DNA of 35,677 nt, taken from an uncultured Pseudomonadota bacterium. Lineage in GTDB: Bacteria > Bdellovibrionota_B > Oligoflexia > Oligoflexales > CAIYRB01. Position 1 is the stretch's first letter. Every line of letters starts with the position of its first letter. Below are positions 30,045 through 35,677 of this stretch, in pieces. A program made the translations under genes and the position numbers. The DNA lies in contig CAIYRB010000016.1 in assembly GCA_903928445.1 (NCBI GenBank), positions 1 to 35,677 on the forward strand, written 5' to 3'. Below the pieces are notes generated by a model that was not told the DNA's origin, did no database searches, and saw nothing but the letters and a program-made list of their open reading frames with translations.

Positions 30045-31664
30045 TCAATAAAGCGCAGCGCGCTCCTCGGTAATGCTCGGGCTTTCCAAATACTCGTCAT
30101 AGGTCATCGCCTTATCGAGGAGGCCCTTGGGCGTCAACTCGATGATGCGCGTCGCCACGGTGTTGACGAACTCGCGATCTTGCGAGGTAAACAGCACGGT
30201 GCCCTTGTAGGCAATGAGGCCGTCGTTTAGGGCAGTGATCGATTCAAGATCCAAGTGGTTGGTCGGCTCATCCAAAATCAGTACGTTGCCCCGCTGCATC
30301 ATCATCCGCGCCAGCATGCAGCGAACCTTTTCTCCACCCGACAGCACCTGAGCACTTTTACTTGCCTCCTCGCCGCTAAAGAGCATCCGGCCAAGGAACC
30401 CGCGAACGTATTCCTCGTCGCGTTCGGCGTCATTCTTTGCCCACTGGCGTAGCCAGTTGATCAGCGTCAGCTCTTCTTTGAAGAAGACGAAGTTGTCCTT
30501 GGGAAAATAGCCACGCGACGTCGTCACACCCCAGCGAAATTCGCCCGCTGCCGCAGGCTTTTCACCCGTCAATATTTGAAACAGTAAGGTCGAAGGCAGG
30601 CTGTCTCGGCCAACGAAGGCGATCTTCTCGCCCTTGGTGATCGTCAGGTCTAGATTTTTAAAGTACAGCGTACCGTCGCTTTCACCCTTTAAGCTGCTCG
30701 CCTGTAATAGGTCCTTGCCGGCTTCACGCTCCTCGGTAAAGACGATATGCGGGTATTTGCGCGACGATGGTTTGATCTCTTCGACATTCAGCTTGCCGAG
30801 CATCTTTTTACGCGAGGTCGCCTGGCGCGATTTGGATGCATTGGCTGAGAACCTTTCGATGAAGCTCTTCAGCTCCTTAATCTTATCTTCGGACTTTTTG
30901 TTCTTATCGTACTTTTGCTTTAGCGCTAGCTGGCTGGCCTGATACCAGAAGGTATAGTTGCCGGTATAGAGAGTGATTTTTGCAAAATCGATGTCCGCGA
31001 TATGGGTACAGACTTTATCAAGAAAGTGCCGGTCATGGGACACCACGATGACGGTATTTTTGAAGTCGCAGAGGAATTCTTCGAGCCACATAATCGACGG
31101 CAGATCGAGGTTGTTGGTCGGTTCATCGAGCAGCAGGATGTCGGGATTACCAAACAGGGCCTGGGCCAACAGCACCCGCACCTTCACGCCGGCCTCAAGT
31201 TCGCGCATCAGCATATGCTGTTGGGCCTCGGCCACGCCAAGCGCACCGAGCATTTCACCGGCCTGGCTTTCGGCGTCCCAACCGTTCATCTCGGCAAAAC
31301 GGCCCTCCAGCTCGGACGCGCGCATGCCGTCTTCGTCGCTGAAGTCCTCCTTGGCGTATAGCGCCTCCTTTTCGGTCATGATATCGAACAACTGACGGTT
31401 ACCCATGATGACCGTCTTCAAAACTTCGACATCATCAAACTCGAATTGGTTTTGCTTGAGCACGGCGATGCGTTGCCCGTTACCAACGGTGACATCGCCC
31501 GAATCCGGCGTGATCTCCCCGGACAGGATCTTAACGAAGGTCGATTTTCCCGCGCCATTGGCGCCGATCAAGCCGTAGCAGTTGCCGGGTTGGAATTTAA
31601 GAGACACATCGGAAAAGAGCACCCTTTGGCCATAAGCCAGGGTCACGCCGTTGGTGGTAAGCAT
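30045..31664 (-). CDS. ABC-F ATPase (YbiT-like) with degenerate second nucleotide site
   Basis: A 539-residue soluble protein of two ABC domains and a linker, aligning by eye with E. coli YbiT; ABC-F proteins act on ribosomes. Domain 1 is intact: GANGAGKS (34-41), ILLLDEPTNNLD and SHDRHF with His210; its signature (ELEAGVKVR) is degenerate, as in YbiT. In domain 2 the Walker A is GRDSLPST (352-359, Ser358 in place of Lys), the Q-loop position is Lys389 and the H-switch is Gln495 in TSQDREF, while LSGGEK (441-446) and LDEPTNHLD are kept. Thus only one of two composite ATP sites looks able to hydrolyse ATP. The linker FSANASKSRQATSRKK is well conserved. Confidence 0.93.
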   Translation of the reverse strand: MLTTNGVTLAYGQRVLFSDVSLKFQPGNCYGLIGANGAGKSTFVKILSGEITPDSGDVTVGNGQRIAVLKQNQFEFDDVEVLKTVIMGNRQLFDIMTEKEALYAKEDFSDEDGMRASELEGRFAEMNGWDAESQAGEMLGALGVAEAQQHMLMRELEAGVKVRVLLAQALFGNPDILLLDEPTNNLDLPSIMWLEEFLCDFKNTVIVVSHDRHFLDKVCTHIADIDFAKITLYTGNYTFWYQASQLALKQKYDKNKKSEDKIKELKSFIERFSANASKSRQATSRKKMLGKLNVEEIKPSSRKYPHIVFTEEREAGKDLLQASSLKGESDGTLYFKNLDLTITKGEKIAFVGRDSLPSTLLFQILTGEKPAAAGEFRWGVTTSRGYFPKDNFVFFKEELTLINWLRQWAKNDAERDEEYVRGFLGRMLFSGEEASKSAQVLSGGEKVRCMLARMMMQRGNVLILDEPTNHLDLESITALNDGLIAYKGTVLFTSQDREFVNTVATRIIELTPKGLLDKAMTYDEYLESPSITEERAALY

Positions 31665-31784
31665 GGTATTTGACCTTTATTCTCGGGGCCCTCGTTATAC
31701 AGGGATATGCCGAGAAGATCAACCTTTGCCGGCGCTTGGCCAGGCACCCTTGGCCGCCTTGGGTGCGCGCATAAGAGCTGAGAA

Positions 31785-32312
31785 TTATCGCAACTTCTCA
31801 CCAATCGCCTGCTCAATCTGCGCCTGCATGCCACGATACTGGCTTTCCATCTTGTCGAAGTCAGGCAGCTGATTGGCGGCAAATGACGGGCCATCGCTGC
31901 TGCTGTCGAGGTAGCGAAGGCCGCTTTTGCTCGTCCCGAGATTGGCAAAAACCAGCCAGCGCTCACCCTTAACGGCGTATAAGCGAGGCAAGCAGGTGTC
32001 CGCGCCGGCGATGTCAGGGGGAGCGACTCGCACCAATGTGGTGGCACCCGGCCGGCCTTTGACCACCTTGACGACCCGGATCCCGGCGCAGTAGCCAAGG
32101 CTACACTTGCGACTTGGTACCGCCACCTCGCCCAAAAAAACGGTATCAAAGGTCTTCAAGCTCTGGCGCGGCGAGAGCGGATGTTCCGGATAAACACCGA
32201 CCAGCTCCCTGGACGGACTAACCGCGCAGACCGGCGGTGTAGGCGCCTGACTAGCCGCGCTTGGCAGGCAGACCAGCATCGTGACAAAGAAGGTGGCGAG
32301 GGACTTTTTCAT
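31785..32312 (-). CDS. Secreted Cys-rich protein, possibly NTR/TIMP-like
   Basis: A 175-residue protein with a signal peptide (about 1-21, ending SAASQA). The mature part has Cys at CAVSP, KCSLGYC and DTCLP. The pattern TVFLGEVAVPSRKCSLGYCAGIRVVKVVKGRPGATTLVRV followed by GERWLVFANLG resembles the netrin/TIMP-like fold found in some bacterial exported proteins. That match is from memory of the pattern only, so the call is tentative. A C-terminal helix (PDFDKMESQYRGMQAQIEQAIGEKLR) follows. It is located upstream of the ABC-F gene with a 120-base gap. Confidence 0.62.
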   Translation of the reverse strand: MKKSLATFFVTMLVCLPSAASQAPTPPVCAVSPSRELVGVYPEHPLSPRQSLKTFDTVFLGEVAVPSRKCSLGYCAGIRVVKVVKGRPGATTLVRVAPPDIAGADTCLPRLYAVKGERWLVFANLGTSKSGLRYLDSSSDGPSFAANQLPDFDKMESQYRGMQAQIEQAIGEKLR

Positions 32313-32519
32313 ACGTCAATCTTAACATGGCATTTTTTAGGGCGCAGGAGGCAAAAACTGCCGCGCTCCCGCTAGCGGGTCACCTTCAGCAACCGCAGCA
32401 ATCGCCCCCCCGGTTTGGATGACTTCCAAAGGCGGATTTAATTTGAATTTATTCCAGCAAATGCTAGCCTTGTGTGAAAGACATCTACATATAAACCCAT
32501 GGCGAAGAACGGAGCCGTT

Positions 32520-33026
32520 GTGAACAGGTTGGCTTTTGCTGTCAATGCCAGTATAATAACATTTGGTTTGGCCTGGTTGTCGTTCCCACACCCAGCCTAT
32601 GCCAAACGACTCTATGGACGCGCCGGTTGTGGACTAGGTTCTATAGTGTTTAAGCCTTCCGGCAACCAATCGTCCGCGTGGACTAGCAACGGCAGCTTTG
32701 GCAGCCAATTGTTTGGCATCTCATCAGGGACGTCCAACTGCGTTCCAACCAATGGCACTTTCAAGGCGGTTGCCCAAGAGCAGTTCATCACGACCAATCT
32801 AGCCATGCTGGCCAAGGACATGGCCCGCGGTGAGGGCGAGACCCTCGTCGCTTTTACCAACGTTCTAGGTTGCCCAAACCAGGATTTTCCGGCGGTAGCG
32901 GCCCAACTAAAAGGCTCGTACAGCGAGATATTTGCGGCTCCCGGGGCCTTAGCCGTGCTTGACGCCAGCAAGGACCATCTACTAGATGATCCTGCCTTGG
33001 CCCATGCATGCGCCTACCTCCTTTAA
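32520..33026 (+). CDS. DUF3015 family exported protein
   Basis: An exported protein of about 168 residues: signal peptide LAFAVNASIITFGLAWLSFPHPAYA, then the DUF3015 pattern YGRAGCGLGSIVFKPSGNQSS, FGISSGTSNC, FITTNLAMLAKDMARGEGETLVAFTNVLGC. Conserved Cys residues suggest two disulfides in the periplasm. The function of the family is not known. GTG 32520 is preferred because GGAG ends five bases before it; ATG 32499 is in frame but lacks such a site. It is followed after 26 bases by a second DUF3015 gene. Confidence 0.82.
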   Translation: MNRLAFAVNASIITFGLAWLSFPHPAYAKRLYGRAGCGLGSIVFKPSGNQSSAWTSNGSFGSQLFGISSGTSNCVPTNGTFKAVAQEQFITTNLAMLAKDMARGEGETLVAFTNVLGCPNQDFPAVAAQLKGSYSEIFAAPGALAVLDASKDHLLDDPALAHACAYLL

Positions 33027-33052
33027 ATAAATTCTGGCTAAAAGGATTACCC

Positions 33053-33640
33053 ATGAATCGTCGTCAATTAGCGCTGCTTTTTTCGCTGGTCATCGGCTGC
33101 GGCGGCGCCTTCAGCAACGCGGCATTCGCTGAAGGCAAAAAGGAGAAAAAGCACGGCAAAAAATCGAAGGACTCCAGCGATGGCGGCGAGACTTATCAGC
33201 CGCCGTACGGGATGGCCGGATGCGGCTTTGGCTCCCTGGTCATCAATAACGACACGGTCTTGGCCCAGATCGGGGCAGTCACGTTGAATAGCACCAGTCT
33301 AAATCAGTCCTCAGCGATTTCCTGCACCGGCAGCAGCAATTGCGAGTTGTCCAAAAGCGATCTGGCTGACGTTGAGCAAAGCGTCTTTATCAGCGTCAAT
33401 TTGAGCTCTCTGGAGCGCGATATGGTCACCGGCGATGGTTCCTATCTAAGGGCTTGGGCCCAGGTGCTAGGCTGCGAGGAGGAGGATGACTACTCGGCAT
33501 TTGCACAACTAAGCCAGAGTCAGTACCCTAGGATTTTTGCGACGAGAAATCCTGAGCAAGTGCGCAGTCGCTACCTTGATGCGGTGCGCGGCAGTGAAAG
33601 GTTGAGTGGTCGGTGCGTGCGTGTGTTCGAGGGTGCATAA
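33053..33640 (+). CDS. Second DUF3015 family exported protein
   Basis: A 195-residue exported protein: signal peptide (about 1-26), a Lys-rich linker (EGKKEKKHGKKSKDSSDGG) and a DUF3015-like domain with YGMAGCGFGSLV, SCTGSSNCELSKSDLADVEQSVFISVNLSSLERDMVTGDGSYLRAWAQVLGC. It lies in tandem with the first DUF3015 gene (about a third identical by eye), which suggests duplication. AAGGA is six bases before the ATG. Its end overlaps the DUF4105 gene by 28 bases, so the two are translationally linked. Confidence 0.83.
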   Translation: MNRRQLALLFSLVIGCGGAFSNAAFAEGKKEKKHGKKSKDSSDGGETYQPPYGMAGCGFGSLVINNDTVLAQIGAVTLNSTSLNQSSAISCTGSSNCELSKSDLADVEQSVFISVNLSSLERDMVTGDGSYLRAWAQVLGCEEEDDYSAFAQLSQSQYPRIFATRNPEQVRSRYLDAVRGSERLSGRCVRVFEGA

Positions 33641-35571
33641 TCAACCTTAGTGCTGCCTTGATGTTGTTAGGCCAAGGAGCCCGTGCGCATGGCGGCGGGT
33701 CGGCCAAGCCAGATGCCACTGCGGCGACCGTCAAAGCTGCATCTCTACAGCTAGCCAACGATCCAGAGTGGCTGCGCCTGCTGTTCATGCGCGACATGGT
33801 TTTTGGCGCGCGGCGGAGCCTTGTCAGCGGCCCAAGGTACTTTGCCGCTGCCGACGGACGACAACACGCGGACCACGAGCTTCGCGCCGATTTAGAGGCT
33901 TTCTACCTCGATCCATCGACGTTGCCCAGCGTCGATACGCACGCGCAGTGCCTTTACCCAGCTCGACTCAATTGGCTGAAAGCAAAGCTTGGCAGTGCCT
34001 TACAAAACCTGCCGAAAGTCGCGTGCCATGAGTACGACAAGTGGCAAGCGAGAGTCGCCGTCGACCATGTTGCTATCGTCTTCTCCAGCTATTTCGCCAA
34101 TAACCCAGCATCGATGTTTGGCCATTCCTTTTTGGTGCTGCGGCGAAAGCCAGGCCCCCTATACCACGCGCTGCTCGATGAATCCATCAGCTATGTCGCC
34201 TTTCCTGACACCGAAAACCCGCTATTTTATTCACTCAAGGGTTTAACCGGTCTATTTCCAGGGCGACTGCTGATGCAGCCCTACTATATGAAGGTTCAAG
34301 AATACAATAATGCCGACAGCCGTGATCTCTGGGAATATGAGCTATCGCTCAACCCGACGCAGCTTCTTAGGCTCATGGATGTGCTCTGGGAGCTCGGTCG
34401 CAACGATATTCCCTACTACTACTTCGACCAAAACTGTTCGGCGATCATGCAACTCATCCTGGCGGCGGCACTGCCGGAGCATGACCTGGATTTCGGCCAT
34501 CCTTGGGTCATTCCGTCGGACACACTAAGGTCCATGCAACGGCAACCGGGCTTGGTCGGTCGCGTCATCTACCGCCCATCGAGCCTCAGCGCATTTTTGC
34601 AAAGCTACCGGACTCTTGATGCGGCGGAGCAACACCTAGTCGATCACATCATGGCAGACAACGAGTCAGCCCAAGCGCTCCTGGAGCTACGGCCGCTAGA
34701 TCTGAAGTCCAAGGCCGCGATCATCGATGCGGTCCTTGACTGCATCGATTTCAAGGAGCGCATCGCCGGATCGAAAGATCCGGTAACCTATGCGGCTCTT
34801 CGAAGCGCGCTCCTGATAGAGCGCGCCAAATTGCCGAATCGTGCTGTGGGCGCGCTAGCACAGTCGCATGAAGTCAGCAGAACGGAGCCACTCGAGGAGC
34901 GACCCGATGTATCGGCGCCTTCTGCTCGTATCAGTGTCGGAGCTGGCACCTCGTCCGGACAGGGCGGCTTCGCCGCAGCTGAGTGGCGTCCGGCACTTCA
35001 TGACCTGGCGTCGCCTGACGAAGGCTTTCCGCCCGGTCTAGCCATTGAGTTCTTTGGCCTTACCGTGAGGGCTTACCCAGATCATCCACCGGTCCTACAG
35101 AATTTCAATCTCATTGCCATTCACTCGGTACCCAGCATCGAAGCGATCGTTCGTCCCCGGGCTTGGAGTTTTGAAATCGGCTCACAGGCCTTGGACAGTT
35201 GCGGCAAAGACGACTTTAACTGCCGTCAAAGCTACCTGCGTGGTGGGCGCGGCCTAAGTGGCAGACTCGGTCCGGCCGTCGCCTATGCGCTACTAGGCGC
35301 ACAAAGCGGTTATCAGGGCGGGACTAAGCCGGCGGGTTTTGCCGGACCCTACATCACGGCAGGGTCCATTTTCAAGCTCTCGCGGCGCCTTAAACTAAAC
35401 ATCGAAGGCGTTCGCTCGCGGCAGTTTAGCCCACAGGGCCACAGTCAGGACCGAGATGAACTAAGTAGCGTGCTAGCCTGGGCGCCAAACCTTGACTCGG
35501 AGTGGCGATGGAGCTGCATCGGACGCAGACAGGGCACTGAATGGGTGTTCCTTTATAGTCACTATTACTAG
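33613..35571 (+). CDS. DUF4105 (Lnb N-terminal-like) envelope protein
   Basis: A 652-residue exported protein; signal sequence INLSAALMLLGQGARAHG. The DUF4105 core (about residues 150-300) shows VFSSYFANNPASMFGHSFLVLRR with its His, PYYMKVQEYNN, and YYFDQNCSAIMQLILAAALP with its Cys, the order of a permuted NlpC/P60-like cysteine hydrolase. The C-terminal 200 residues (SVGAGTSSGQGGFAAAEWRP … FLYSHYY) look like beta strands of an outer-membrane or surface domain. GTG 33613 overlaps the preceding DUF3015 gene. The role is probably cleavage or modification of an envelope component; the substrate is unknown. Confidence 0.82.
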   Translation: MRACVRGCIINLSAALMLLGQGARAHGGGSAKPDATAATVKAASLQLANDPEWLRLLFMRDMVFGARRSLVSGPRYFAAADGRQHADHELRADLEAFYLDPSTLPSVDTHAQCLYPARLNWLKAKLGSALQNLPKVACHEYDKWQARVAVDHVAIVFSSYFANNPASMFGHSFLVLRRKPGPLYHALLDESISYVAFPDTENPLFYSLKGLTGLFPGRLLMQPYYMKVQEYNNADSRDLWEYELSLNPTQLLRLMDVLWELGRNDIPYYYFDQNCSAIMQLILAAALPEHDLDFGHPWVIPSDTLRSMQRQPGLVGRVIYRPSSLSAFLQSYRTLDAAEQHLVDHIMADNESAQALLELRPLDLKSKAAIIDAVLDCIDFKERIAGSKDPVTYAALRSALLIERAKLPNRAVGALAQSHEVSRTEPLEERPDVSAPSARISVGAGTSSGQGGFAAAEWRPALHDLASPDEGFPPGLAIEFFGLTVRAYPDHPPVLQNFNLIAIHSVPSIEAIVRPRAWSFEIGSQALDSCGKDDFNCRQSYLRGGRGLSGRLGPAVAYALLGAQSGYQGGTKPAGFAGPYITAGSIFKLSRRLKLNIEGVRSRQFSPQGHSQDRDELSSVLAWAPNLDSEWRWSCIGRRQGTEWVFLYSHYY

Positions 35572-35604
35572 GGCCTGCATGTGTTGGTTTCGACTACGAA
35601 CATG

Positions 35605-35677
35605 TCCGAAAATTCCGCGTCTCCCTACTTCCGCGTCTCTGTGGTTAAATTGGGCGTTTGGGTTTGACCACGGAGGC
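35605..35677. repeat. Copy of the dispersed palindromic repeat, cut by the window end
   Basis: From CCGAAAATTCC through TCTCCCTACTTCCGCGTCTCTGTGG it follows the left arm of the 18990-19093 hairpin closely. The right arm begins at GACCACGGAGGC and runs off the window. It lies 34 bases after the DUF4105 stop. Confidence 0.8.

Overview
The window looks like a chromosomal segment of a Gram-negative, formerly 'deltaproteobacterial' organism, most likely Bdellovibrionota/Oligoflexia-like. The pointers are a TatT-type TRAP transporter, DUF3015 and DUF4105 proteins, many small lipoproteins with lipoboxes, an outer-membrane beta-barrel candidate, TPR proteins, and GC content that is fairly high by eye. 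This placement is inference; no rRNA or marker gene settles it. I see no tRNA, rRNA, CRISPR array, phage or transposase gene.

Layout. 1-208 is the C-terminal tail of a plus-strand gene. 205-5423 (minus) is a likely operon tatT-dctP-dctQ-dctM-pepQ: a TRAP transporter with its TPR lipoprotein partner and an Xaa-Pro dipeptidase. 5546-8693 holds a lipoprotein, a GNAT acetyltransferase, a beta-barrel candidate followed by an unlabelled 45-residue hyperbasic protein, and phosphofructokinase. 8808-12388 holds a receiver-TPR protein with Glu at the phosphoacceptor position, two lipoproteins, an AstE/aspartoacylase-like hydrolase and a 51-residue protein.

12717-17972 (minus) is a three-gene unit: a radical SAM/SPASM enzyme followed by two CHASE2-type histidine kinases. 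One kinase keeps the ATP-binding domain but has Ala where the phospho-accepting His should be. The other keeps an H-box but has lost the ATP-binding motifs. They look like complementary halves of one kinase.

18069-23451 holds an NTF2-like secreted protein, smpB, an RluA pseudouridine synthase whose 5' end is frameshifted or uses a non-standard start, a TPR/HExxH protein, a glutaredoxin and Mrp/ApbC. 23866-28130 (plus) is a compact four-gene operon: C39-like cysteine peptidase, RLAN/RimK ATP-grasp ligase, YbdK-like glutamate-cysteine ligase and N-formylglutamate amidohydrolase. It predicts synthesis and processing of an amide-linked peptide or a peptide modification of proteins. 28221-32312 (minus) has a secreted protein, a methyltransferase, a YbiT-like ABC-F protein with a degenerate second nucleotide site, and a secreted Cys-rich protein. 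32520-35571 (plus) is a DUF3015-DUF3015-DUF4105 envelope operon.

A dispersed palindromic repeat is scattered between genes: a near-perfect 104-bp hairpin at 18990-19093, a degenerate copy near 12571-12670 and a copy cut by the window end at 35605. The strongest candidates for undescribed biology are the radical SAM plus split-kinase operon and the amidoligase operon.
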